Of a stretch of 64,000 bases of DNA, positions 35,301 to 47,300 are shown in pieces. Source of the stretch: Piliocolobus tephrosceles. Lineage: Eukaryota; Chordata; Mammalia; Primates; Cercopithecidae. Every line of letters begins with the position of its first letter. The stretch's first letter is position 1. A program made the position numbers and the translations under genes. The notes beneath the pieces were generated by a model. It saw only the letters and a list, made by a program, of their open reading frames with translations. It ran no database searches and had not been told where the DNA came from. The stretch lies in the NCBI RefSeq assembly GCF_002776525.5, contig NC_045438.1, positions 143,942,095 to 144,006,094 of the forward strand, in the 5' to 3' direction.

Positions 35301-38300
35301 AATGAATAGACATTTCTCAAAAGAAGATATACATATGGCCCACAAACATGAAAAAATGCTCAGCATCACTAATGATCAAGGAAATGCAAATCAAAACCAC
35401 AGTGCAATACCACCTTACTCCTACAAGGTTGGCCATAGTCAAAAAATTAAAAAATAATAGATGTTGGCATGGATGTGGTGAACAGGGAACATTTCTACAT
35501 TGCTGGTGGGAATGTAAACTAGTACAACCACTATGGAAAACAGTGTGGAGATTCCTTAAAGAACTAAAAGGAGAACTACCATTTGATCCAGCAATCCCAC
35601 TACTGGGTATCTACCCAGAGGAAAAGAAGTCATTATACAAAAAAGATACTTGCACATGCATGTTTATAGCAGCACAATTCACAATTGCAAAAACGTGGAA
35701 CCAACCCAAATGCCCATCAATCAACGAGTGGATAAACTGTATCCTATGTTGTTTATACATAGGATGGAATACTACTCAGCCATAAAAAGGAATGAGTTAA
35801 TGGCATTCGCAGTAGGCTGGATGAGATTGGAGACTATTACTCTTTTTTTTTTTTTTGAGACGGAGTCTTGCTCTGTCACCCAGCTGAAGTGCAGTGGCAT
35901 GATATTGACTCACTGCAACCTCCACCTCCCAGTTCAAGTGATTCTCCTGCCTCAGCCTCCCGAGTAGCAGGGACTACAGGCACGTGCCACCATGCCCAGC
36001 TAATTTTTGTATTTTTAGTAGAGACAGGGTTTCACCGTGTTGGCCAGGATGGTCTCGATCTCTTGACCTTGTGATCCACCCACCTCAGCCTCCCAAAGTG
36101 CTGGGATTACAGGCGTTAGCCATTGCACTTGGCCTGGAGACTATTATTCTAAGTTAAGTAACTCAGGAATGGAAAACTAAACATAATATGTTCTCACTCA
36201 TAAGTGGGAGCTGAGCTGTAAGGAAGCAAAGGCATAAGAGTGACACAATGGACTTTGGGGATTCAGGAAGAAAGGGTGGGAAGGGGGCAAGGAATAAAAG
36301 ACTACAAATTGTGTGCAGTGTATACTGCTCAGGTGATGGGTACACCAAAATCTCACAAATCACCACTAAAGAACTTAATCATGTTAACCAAATACCACTT
36401 GTTCTCCAATAACCAATGGAAATAAAAATTAAAAAATAAAATAAAATCAATTTTTATTTTGTACCCAGAAAAAAAAGAAAGCTACTTTTAAAAATTAGGG
36501 AAAAGATGAAAAAGATAAAAGAGAAAGTGACAAAAAAGATTCAACTTTTTTTGAATAGGAGTCCCTAAAGGAGTAAAACCAAACCAATGGTGAGGAACAA
36601 ATCCTGAAAACTTGATAGAGATATAAAACAAAAAGGCTGGAAACTACATACTGAAAGAGCACACTGCATACCTAGAGTATGGACTCAAAGCAATCATCAC
36701 AAAGACATATTCTAGTGACATTACTGGTCTTTAAAGATAAAGGGGGGAAAAAACAAATCGAACCCTTTTGTGGATCTAGGCAAAAAAAAAAACAAAAAAA
36801 AAACAAGTTGACTTACAAAGGCAAGAAACTTAGGTTACTGTCTGAATTTTCAAGAGCAACACTTTATATCAGAAGAAAATGGAGAATATAGTTAAGATAA
36901 TCAAGCAAAAAAAAAAAATGTGAGCCAAGGATTTTATACCTAGCAAAACTGATTTATAAGCACAATAGGCCCAGACTACTGACAACATTTAAGAAGGGAA
37001 AATATTATTCCCACGATCCCTTCCTAAGGAATCTACTACAGACTGAGGTTCGGATCACCAAATGTCTAGAGAGACACTGACATAAGCACTGGTGGTGAGC
37101 ATAAACATAAACAGCTGCTTGTTGAACTAAGTCTAAAGGAGGGTTAAACTGGAGAGAATAGAGCATGTAATGGTTGTAGTCTTGGCAACGCAGGTACAGT
37201 GTAACTATTTTAAAATACAGAGAAATGTTTATAGATAAGGTGGATTAAGGAGACAACTAAATGTAATGTGATATCCTGGACCAGATCCTGAAACAGAAAA
37301 AAGGAGACTAGGTATAGACTAATAAAATCTGAGAATGGATTTTAAAGTATGGACTTTAGTTAATAACAGTATATCACCATTCATTAATTGTAACAAATAT
37401 ACTATACTCATGTAAGCTGCTAGTAATAGGAGAAATTGAGTGTAGGATATGTGGGAAAATACCCCAGCTCTGCGATTTTTTTCTGTAAATGTAAAACTAT
37501 TCTAAAATAAAAGTTTATTACTAAAAATGAAAATGGGAAGAGAAAATACCAAAAAAGTAAACCATTTTCAATAAGCACATTGGTGATATTAAAATTAATA
37601 TTTTTAAAAAATAAAATTAATATTCAGAAGCTGTTGTTCTGTGTAATGAGTACATATGGAATATTAATTTAGTCATTTCCTGAGTCTTTAGAAACCAGGA
37701 AAGAGGCCAGATGCGATGGCTCATGCCTATAATCCCAGCACTTTGGGAGGCTAAGGTGGGTGGATCATGAGGTCAGTGAGACCAGTCTGGCCAAATGGTG
37801 AAACCCCGTCTCTACTAAAAATACAAAAATTAGCTGGGTGTGGTGGTGGGCATCTGTAATCTCAGCTACTCGGGAGGCTGAGGCAGAGAATTGCTTGAAC
37901 CTGGGAGGCAGACGTTGCAGTGAGCCGAGAGAGCGCACTGCACTTCAGCCTGGGTGACAGAGCAAGACTCTGTCTCAAAAAAAAAAAAAAAAAAAGAAGT
38001 TAAGTAAAAAGCCTACAGGACTGAATTTGAAGTTTCTGTAGGAATTTCTGTAGCATTTTATTGTGTATATACATGTGTGTACACATATATGTATATCTCC
38101 TAGCCCTGCCCACTGAAAAGGCCTACAAACAGTGATAGGGTAGTTGGTTTTAGGTGTTATGGGGGAAAAAGCAAAGCAGAGAAGGAGATCAGCAGCATCA
38201 GAGTGTGAGGTTGTGATTTATTTTTGAGACAGTCTCACTCTGTCGCCCAGGCTGTAGTGCAGTGACACGATCTCAGCTCACTGCAATCTCTGCCCCCAGG

Positions 38301-41300
38301 GTTCAAGCGATTCTCCCGCCTTAGCCTCCTTAGTAGCTGGGATTACAGGCATGTGCCACCGCGCCCAGCTAATTTTGTATTTTTAGTAGAGACAGGGTTT
38401 CAGCATGTTGGCCAGGCTGGTCTCGAACTCCTGACCTCAAGTGATTTGCCCGCCTCAGCCTCCCAAAGTTCTGGGATTATAGGAGTGAGCCACCACACCC
38501 AGCCAAGTTGTGATTTTTAGACAGGGTAGCCATGGAAGGCCTCCCTGGGAGGGTGGCATTTGAGTGAAGACGTGAAGAAGCAAGTCATAGGGGCATCTGG
38601 GGGAGAGCGCTCCAGACAGAGGGAAAGTACAAAGTTTGAGTGGAGGGCAAGGCTGGTGGGGTCTGGAAAGCGGCAGGGGCCAGAGTGGTCCAAGCAGATG
38701 AATGAAGAGTGAGGGGCTCCAGCGTGATGGACAAGGTCAGAGGCATACTGGGGGGTGGGAAGTGACATCTTATAGGACCTTGAAAGCCACTAAGGAATCT
38801 GGACTTTACTCTGAGTGACACAAGAGGCCACTTGAGGTTTTCAAACAAAAGAATAAGATCTAATGGAATGCAGGTTGAACTGGGAATGGCAATGGTAAAT
38901 AAGAAGTTTCCTAAATGTGAGAAACATCCATGTTTAAGTGTCTATTTCATGAAGATGATGGATAGATACCATTTTTACAGTAGGCTGAAAATACATGGCC
39001 TGCAGATGTCAGAAAATCCCTCATCCATTTTTTTTCCCCAAAAGAGCTACAGCTGACTTAAAATAATTGCCAGTAGATTAAAACACAACACCATGCATCA
39101 GGAGACATAAGCAAAGAAGTAGGCTCCAAAATTGCTTCTTTCTGTCCCAGATAAACATTAATTTTTGGACTTTGTCTGCTTTGTACAAACACAGGGAGAG
39201 CGGCTCACCTCAGCCAGGGCCAGGGCGGAGAAGGGCGTGTCTTCGGCAGGCTTCACCACCACGGTACAGCCAGCTGCCACGGCGGCCCCCACCTTCCGGG
39301 TGATCATGGCACTGGGGAAATTCCACTGGGGTTAGAAGAGCAGAGGAAGTATATGAGAGGAAGGACAGCCTCATTAGTGCAAAGGAAGGCAGGTTGGGAA
39401 GTCAGTGAACAAATTCCATTGCACAACTGATTGACAAACCCGTTTGGCTGCACAGGTGAGCTCTCAGAACACCTGACCCCCTGCCAACTTGAGGGACTCT
39501 GAGATAAAGGCTCATGAAGATAGGAAATATTTTTGGAATTTAACACAGTAAAAAATGAGTTAGACCAGGGGCCTGCCAACTTTTTCTGTGAAGGGCCAAA
39601 TCGTAAATCTTTTAGGCTTTGTAGAATGTATAGTTTCTATGGCAATTACTCAACTCTGCAGCTGTATTGTGAAAACCACCACAGATAGTAGGTGTATGAA
39701 TGGGTGTGACTGTGTCCCAATAAAACTTTATGTACAAACATAGGTAGTGGGCTGGATTTGGCCTGAGGCCCATGGGAGTAAATATTAGCAATGGTTTTGA
39801 AAATGGCAAATGATTTATTACTTCCTTCCACATACATGTTTATAGATGCCTATAGACATACCTATAATAACGGTATTTTATTTTGAAAAACTCTATTATA
39901 TAGTACTTACTCTGTATCAGGTATTTTTCTAAGTACTTCAAAATTAAAATTAATTAAATCCTTATCACAACCCAATGAGGTTGATATTAACCTCATTTGC
40001 AAGTTCGAGAAAACGGAGACAGTGCAGTTAAGTAATTTGGCCACAGTTGCACAGTTAGTAAATAGTGACCTTCAAGTCAAACCTAGTCCATCTAGGCAAT
40101 CAGGGGGATTCTGTCAGTAACCATGCTGAGCAGGAAAAGCACAGACATCTCGAGACCAGCTGACAGATACAGGAGAGAAGTTAACATAGGACCTAGTAGA
40201 AGGCAGGACCCAGAGGAAAAGCTGGGTGTTCCACAAATATACTGCAGCCCCATCCAGGCAGATGTGATACCTTATTTCTTAGTCTTTTTATCTCTAGAAC
40301 CTGGCCCAATGCCTGCTGGTGGGTCCACACATGCTTTGCTATTGATGATAATCATCAATTAAGCATAACACTTTTTCCCAAACTATGGCAAGTTTAAAAA
40401 TGTGCCATATCGTAAGTCTTTTTAACAATGATAAATACCGGAAGATCTTTTCAGAGGTGCTAGGCAATGCCAGGAAGAAGCCTCCAGGCCAAGTCAGAAG
40501 AGCCCCTGGGTCCTCCTGTGGCGCATCCCACTTTTGCAGGCATTAGAAATGCATCCTTCCACTCATTGCCACCACACCTAACATCATCAGAGGACCAGGA
40601 AACATACTACCACATCCAGCAAAAGCATCAGGAAACCAGGAACAGGTGACAAAACTAACAGGATAAGCACACCTGCTCAGACAGAAAAATGAATTCCCAA
40701 CTCCCTATCCAATTTCCCACCCTAGGATCTTGCTGATCTCACTGTCACCTACCGGGGTGATGACTGCAGCCACGCCTACGGGCTGCTTGAGGACCAGGGC
40801 CCGCTTGTCCTTTGCTGGGGTGTAGATAATGTCTCCGTAAACACGGCGGGCTTCCTCAGAGAACCACTCTAGGAAAAAGGCGGAATAGAAAATTTCTCCA
40901 TGTGCCTCCTTCAGTGGCTTTCCCTAAATTAAATCAGAAAAGAACCCACACATTACCTTCTGATAATAAAATCATGGCTCTGTGTTCCTAAATTCTTCAA
41001 GGTGCAAGAAGAGTAGAAAAGTCTCCTACAACGATAGCCATAGAGTGGGGAAAATTTCTGACTTTGGTGTGAGTTTTAAAAAGCAGAATTACAATGATGA
41101 CTGTATCACCCTAAACCACAAGAGTCATTTGCATTCTCACTATGTTTACAAATTAGGAAAATTTTCCTCCCTTCAATATCTTCTAAGTATTGTAACCATG
41201 ATATGAAACAATTTATTATATCTATGGAAGAAGTATTGGTATATTTAAAAATGTACAAAAACAATCTTAAAAAAAAACCAAAACAGTACCATGGAAAAAA

Positions 41301-44300
41301 ACATCAGAATGGTGAAACAGCAGTTATGCATATAGTTGCAAACAAAACCTATTTCTGGATACTATTAAAGAATAAACTAGAACATACAAATTTTATTTTA
41401 GCAAATCTAAGTACCCTGGCACAATAATGATTTGGCATTTGATCAGTAGAGAAGGAACCACATATTCTTTAGCTGCAGCCAGCAGTGATGGGAAGTCAGG
41501 GGCTTCCCCAAGTTTAGTAAGAATTCCTGGAGAATTTCTCAGTGCACCAAGTCAGAACCCTGAACTTACACTTTCAGCTGTGATTATTCTGGCAAGGTCA
41601 TCCTTATTTTGTATCATTAAATTGTACCACTTTCGAAGTAATGAACTCCTCTCCTGCAAAAGAAATAACAAGGCAGAAAAGTAACAAAATGCCAAGTGTA
41701 ACACAGAATGCTAAATAAAATTCAATGTCCTAAAATATTAGCTGTATGGTCTCATTCTCCTTGACTGTGATGGTTAATTTTATGTGTAAATTTGACTGGG
41801 TTCAAGGAGCCCCAGATAGCTGGTAAAACATTATTTCTGGGTATGTCTGTAAACGTTTTCGGAAGAGATTAGCATTTGAATCAGAAGACTGAATAAAGAA
41901 GATTTGACTTCATAAATTCATATGGGTATCATTCAATCTGCTGAGGACCTGAAAAGAACAAAGTGGCAGAGGAAGAGCAAATTCACTCTCTGCATGAGCT
42001 AGGACATCCATTTCCTCCTGTTGCCAGACACCAGACGTTGGCATTCCTGGTACTCAGGCTTTTGGGCCTAGACTAGAACTCAGATTGGACATATCAGCTT
42101 TCTTGGGTCTCCAGCTTGCAGATAGCAGAGGGTGGGACTTCTTAGCATCCACAATCACCTGAGCTAGTCCTTTATAAGAAGTCTCTTCCTATATATCTAT
42201 GATTCCATATACATATCTATAACATCGGTTCTTACAGAACACTGGTTCTATTTTTCGGACAACCCTGAGTAAGATGCTTGGGGAAACATACATTGACCTT
42301 CTGTTGTTTTGTTTGTTTGTTTCGGAGACAGGGTCTGGGCTTGGACAATGAGAAGCACACAAACTAAAAATAAATTTTAAATTTTAAAAAATTTTAAAAA
42401 AGAGATAGGGGTTTGTTCTGTAACTCAGGCTGAAGTGCAGTGGTGTCACCATACCTCACTGCAACCTCTGCTTCCTTGGTTCAAGTGATCCTCCCAGCTC
42501 AGCCTACTGAGTAGCTGGGACCACAGGCACACACCACCATGCCCAGCTATTTTTTTCTTTTAACTCATCTGTATCTGTTACAACTTTAAGCAGAATGTGA
42601 CTCGGGCACTACATTTCCATCCACAATACTGGCTCTGAGTTATTTTTGGACAGCTTTATGATACGCTTAGGTAGGCTTGTAGCTTTGCTTCTCAAACAAT
42701 ACTTTTCTTTGGAAAATAAGCCCTGTGGAGAGTTCCTTCCATCAAGTTGCTTCAGTTTAACCTATTTCTAGAGAACTAGTACATGCAGAATTGGCAACTA
42801 CAGGGGACGAAAAGTTCAAACAGTAGATCCTACAAGATGTAACAAATACTTTTTTTCTAAACATCAAGGTATAGCTCAAGAACACTTCAATAGCAAGATT
42901 TGGTCTACTAAGGAATCCAGCTTGATAGCTAAACACTTAGACCACAAAGTTAACATCATGTTATATACATCTTATAATGATTACCTTGATCTGTTAAAAT
43001 AAGCCAATATGAAACTAAAAAAGCATTACTAGCTCTGCTTTAGTGCCTAAGGTATCACAGCATCACTTAGAAATAGAAAGAAATCTTATCTTCCCCTTAA
43101 AGTAGTTGTTGTCATGCCATACAGACTTTTCATGCTAACAGGATCTACAGGATGATCATGCTCAGCTAATTAAAAAGAATTTTCTTTTGTACAGACAAAG
43201 TCTCACTATATTACTCATGCTAACTGACCCTTCTTTGATGAGTAATAGAGATCCAATTTCAAGTTGCATCTAAAGAGGTATACTGGGTCACAAATTATAA
43301 AAGAGAAAATAAGTTTCGTGAAAACAGCTATTATTGCTTATGGTACATAAGAACAACTTTAATTTTACCATACAAAGGTAGAGTTCCTTACTTTATTATT
43401 ATTATTTTAGATAGGGTCTTGATCTGATGCCCAGGCTGCAGTGTGGTGGCGCAATCATAGCTCACTGCACCTCAGACTCCTGGCTTTAAGTGATCCTCCT
43501 TTCTTGGCCTCCCAAAGTGCAGAGATGATAATTGTGAGCCACCGTGCCTGGCCCATTCTACTTTCTGTCTCTATGAATTTGACAACTCTAGGCACCTCAT
43601 ATAAGTAGAATCATACAGCATTTGCCCTTTTGTGACTGGCTTATTTTACTCAGCATAATGTCTTCAAGTATTGTTCCCTATTATAGTGGCTCACTGGCAA
43701 CCTGGATTTGTCCCAGAGACTGACATATAGACTGGGGCATGCATGAGGCATAAGAAAGGGTTTTACACACTTAAGAAGAGGGCCCAGGCACAACAACATG
43801 AATGCACTTAATATCACTGAAATGTACACTTAAAAATGTTAAAATGGGCCGGGCGCAGTGGCTCATGCCTGTAATCCCAGCACTTTGGGAGGCCGAGGTG
43901 GGCAGATCATGAGGTCAGGAGATCGAGACCACCCTGGCTAACATGGTGAAACCCCATATCTACTAAAAAATACAAAAATAAATTAGCCGGGCGTGGTGGT
44001 GGGCGCCTGTAGTGTCAACTACTCAGGAGACTGAGGTAGGAGAATGGCGTGAACCCGGGACATGGAGCTTGCATTGAGCCGAGTTGGCGCCACTACACTC
44101 CAGCCTGGGCAACAAAGCGAGAGTCCGTCTCAAAAAAAAAAAAAAAAAAAAAAAGGTTACAATGGTAAATGTTATGTTACGCATATCTTGACATAATTTA
44201 AAAAATTCCAATGAACAAAAAACAGATAAAGGGATACACTGGATTATTAACAATATTATGGGACCAGATGTGGCGGCTCACGCCTATAATCACAACACTT

Positions 44301-47300
44301 TGGAAGGCCAAGGAGGAAGGGTTGCTTGTGGCCAGGAGTTTGACACTAGTTTGGGCAATGCGGTGAGACTCGTATCTACACATATACACAAATTATCTGC
44401 GTGTGGTGGTGCATGCCTGTGGTCCCAGCTACTCAGAAGGCTGAGGTGGGAGAATCGCTTGGGCCTGTGAGTTCGAGGCTGCAGTGAGCCATCATAGCAT
44501 CACTGCATTCCAGCCTGGGCAACGGAGCAAGACCCTGTCAAAAAAAAAAAAAGATAAAATGAAGAAATCATTTCTAAAAAAAAAAAAAACATTAATTCAT
44601 TCACATAAAATCACTTTAAAAAAGAAAACGAGGAAGGCCTAGAGAATCTAAGCGACCTGGGTTGCCATCAAGGCACTCTAAAGACAGAGCTGCCCAGGCT
44701 CTAGCTTCCCACATCTGCACAGGTGTATCCAAAGCCAAGAAGAACTTTCGCTTTTTGTTTTTTGAGACAGTCTTACTCTGTCACCCAGGCTGGAGTGCAG
44801 TGGTGCCATCTTGGCTCACTGCAACCAACCTCCACCTCCCGGGCTCAAGCAATTTTCATGCCTCAGCCTCTTGAGTAGCTGGGATTACATACAGGTGCAT
44901 GCCACAATGCCTGGCTAATTTNNNNNNNNNNNNNNNNNNNNNNNNNNNNNNNNNNNNNNNNNNNNNNNNNNNNNNNNNNNNNNNNNNNNNNNNNNNNNNN
45001 NNNNNNNNNNNNNNNNNNNNNTTTTTTTTTTTTTTTTTTTTGAGACAGAGTCTTGCTCTGTCCCCCAGACTGGAGTGCAGTTGGCATGATTTCGGCTCAC
45101 TGCAAACTCTGCCTCCCAGGTTCAAGCAATTTTCCCTGGCTCAGCCTCCTGAGTAGCCGGGATCACAGGTGCCCACCACCACACCCAGCTAATTTTTGTA
45201 TTTTTTAGTAGAGATGGGGTTTGCCATTTTGGTCAGGCTGGACTTGAACTCCTGACCTCAAGTGATCCACCCGTCTTGGCCTCCCAAAGTGCTGGGATTA
45301 CAAGTGTGAGCCACTACACCTGGCCAGTTTTTGTACTTTTAGTAGATACAGTGTTTCACCACGTTGGACAGACTGGTCTTGAACTCCTGACCTCAGGTGA
45401 TCCACCAGCCTTGGCCTCCCAAAGTGCTGGGATTACAGGCATGAACCACCGTCCCCAGCCTGAACCCCTCCTTTCAAAAAGGAAGTTTCCCTGAGAAGAT
45501 CCAAGCCCTTGTAAGATGGAAGCTGACATCACTGTAATGTTCAAGGGTCACAGACATTAGGATGGGCGGTGTGATCTGAACACAGGATGATGCTGCTAGT
45601 ATCAGCAAGAGGTCCCAACACCAGCCCTGCAGCTGCCAAACAATCACTGACTGAGTAGAAGGTTTTCCAGACCCCTGCAGTGTAACACCATTGTATGGTA
45701 GTCTTGATCTTCGTGGGGCCTTGTGGGACTCCAGAATGATGCTAGGGGAACCAGAGCTCAGGCCCTGGTCCACTCCTTTCCTGTGATCTCACCAATCCCA
45801 TCGCTTTAAGTATATATGCAGTACACACAGGTATGACTTTCATATTTACATTTCTGGCCCAGGGCTCGCTCTCAAACCTCACACTCATATATCCAACTGC
45901 CTACTTTATATCCTCACTTGGGTGTGAACCGACATCTCAGACTCAATACATCTAAAACTGAACTCTGATGTCTCACCCTAATGCTGTTCCATTCAGCTAT
46001 CCTCATCCTTCCAATTGCTCAGGCCAAAAGCCTTGGAGTCATCACTAACTTCTCTCTTCACCTACTTCCCATATAATGATCCATCAGAAAATCCAGTGGG
46101 CTCTACCTTCAAAATACATCCTTTATGGGATAACTCTTCACTTTGTCCACTGCTACCACCCTGGTTCAAGTCACCATGGCCTTCCACCTAAATCCATGCA
46201 ACAACCTCCTAATCTGTCTCTCTGCTTCTCCAACTCTTTATCAATTCTCAGTACTGTGGTTAAAGTGGCCTTTCAAAATGTAAATCAGATCATATCTCTG
46301 CTTAAAACCCTAACACGGTTCCCCCTTTACTCAAAGCAAAAACCAAGTCCTTAGAATAACTCACGGGTCCTATATGCTCCACCCACTCCTCCCCTTCTCC
46401 GTATGACCTCCTCTGATATAACTCTTTCCCTTTGCTCAGTCCACACAGGCCTCCTCACTGTTCTGCAAATGTGTCAGCCATGCTTCTGACTTTGGCTGTA
46501 GCTGAATGTCCTTATGAGAGGTGAAGCCATCTGGACCGGGTCCAGTGGGGACTTGGAAAACTTTTCTGTCTGACAAGAGGATTGTAAAATGCACCAATCA
46601 GCGCTCTGTAAAACGCACCAATCGGCACCCTGTAGCTAGCAAGAGAATTATAAAATGCACCAATCAGCGCTCTGGAGCTAGCAAAGGGATTGTAAAATGC
46701 ACCAATCAGCGCTCTGTAAAAACACACCGATCAGCGCTCTGTAGCTAGCAAGAGGATTGTAAAATACACCAATCAGCGCTCTGTAAAATGTACCAATCAG
46801 CACTCTGTAAAACACACCAATCAGCAGGATCCTAAAAGTAGCCAATTGCAGGGAGGATTGAAAATAGGGCATTCTGATAGGACAGAAACGGAACATGGGA
46901 GGGGATAAATAAGGCAATAAAAGTTGGCCACCCCCACCCCCAGCAGCAACAACCTGCTTGGGTCCCCATCCACGCTGTGGAAGCTTTCTTCTTTCACTCT
47001 TCACAAATCTTGCTACCACTCACTCTTTGGGTCCATGCCATCTTTAAGAGCTATAACACTCATCGCAAAGGTCCGTGGCTCCATTCTTGAAGTCAGTGAG
47101 GTCACAAACGCACCGGCAGGAACCAACTCTGGACACACTTACTTCCTTTGGCCTTTGTATCTCATGTCCTCAATGAGATCTACCCTGATGTCATGGGCTG
47201 AACGGTGCTCCCCGCAAAATTGACATGTTGAAGTACTAACCCCCCAGTATCTCAGAATGTGAGTGTATTTGGAGATAGGGTCTTTAAAAAGGGAATTAAG

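Larger units (their letters stand above)
33270..36447 (+). mobile_element. L1, +, 5' truncated within ORF2, split by an Alu
   Basis: Primate L1 beginning in ORF2. Broken frames read MDIDAKILNKILANQIQQH and HDQVGFIPGMQGWFN (reverse transcriptase) and later FDPAIPLLGIYPEEK and MEYYSAIKRNELMAFA (ORF2 C-terminus). Stops and frameshifts interrupt it throughout, so it is inactive. The 3' end is an A/TAAA-rich tail near 36420-36447. An Alu sits at 35843-36132. Lies in ALDH5A1 intron 4, antisense to the gene. Confidence 0.92.
33218..39208 (-). other. ALDH5A1: ALDH5A1 intron 4
   Basis: 6 kb, GT-AG, mostly L1 and older LINE sequence. Segment 38510-38880 resembles an old dispersed repeat I cannot name. 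Confidence 0.85.
39326..40752 (-). other. ALDH5A1: ALDH5A1 intron 3
   Basis: 1.4 kb, GT-AG, with one hAT element and one MIR. 40100-40740 shows nothing I recognise. Confidence 0.85.
44750..45462 (-). mobile_element. Alu, -, outer element split by a nested Alu and a gap
   Basis: Pieces 44750-44921 and 45326-45462 together make one Alu. Between them lie the N run and another Alu. Confidence 0.82.

Noticed and set aside
33678..35785. Open frames with reverse transcriptase similarity as a gene
   Set aside because: They are pieces of a 5'-truncated, frameshifted L1 ORF2 with an Alu inside.
44856..45156. Open frames crossing the N run
   Set aside because: Translation of N placeholders and Alu poly-T; no coding content.
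46588..46832. Regularly spaced repeats resembling a CRISPR array
   Set aside because: The units are the CCAAT array of an LTR12-type U3. Spacing varies, the between-unit sequences are themselves repeated, and the context is a primate genome.
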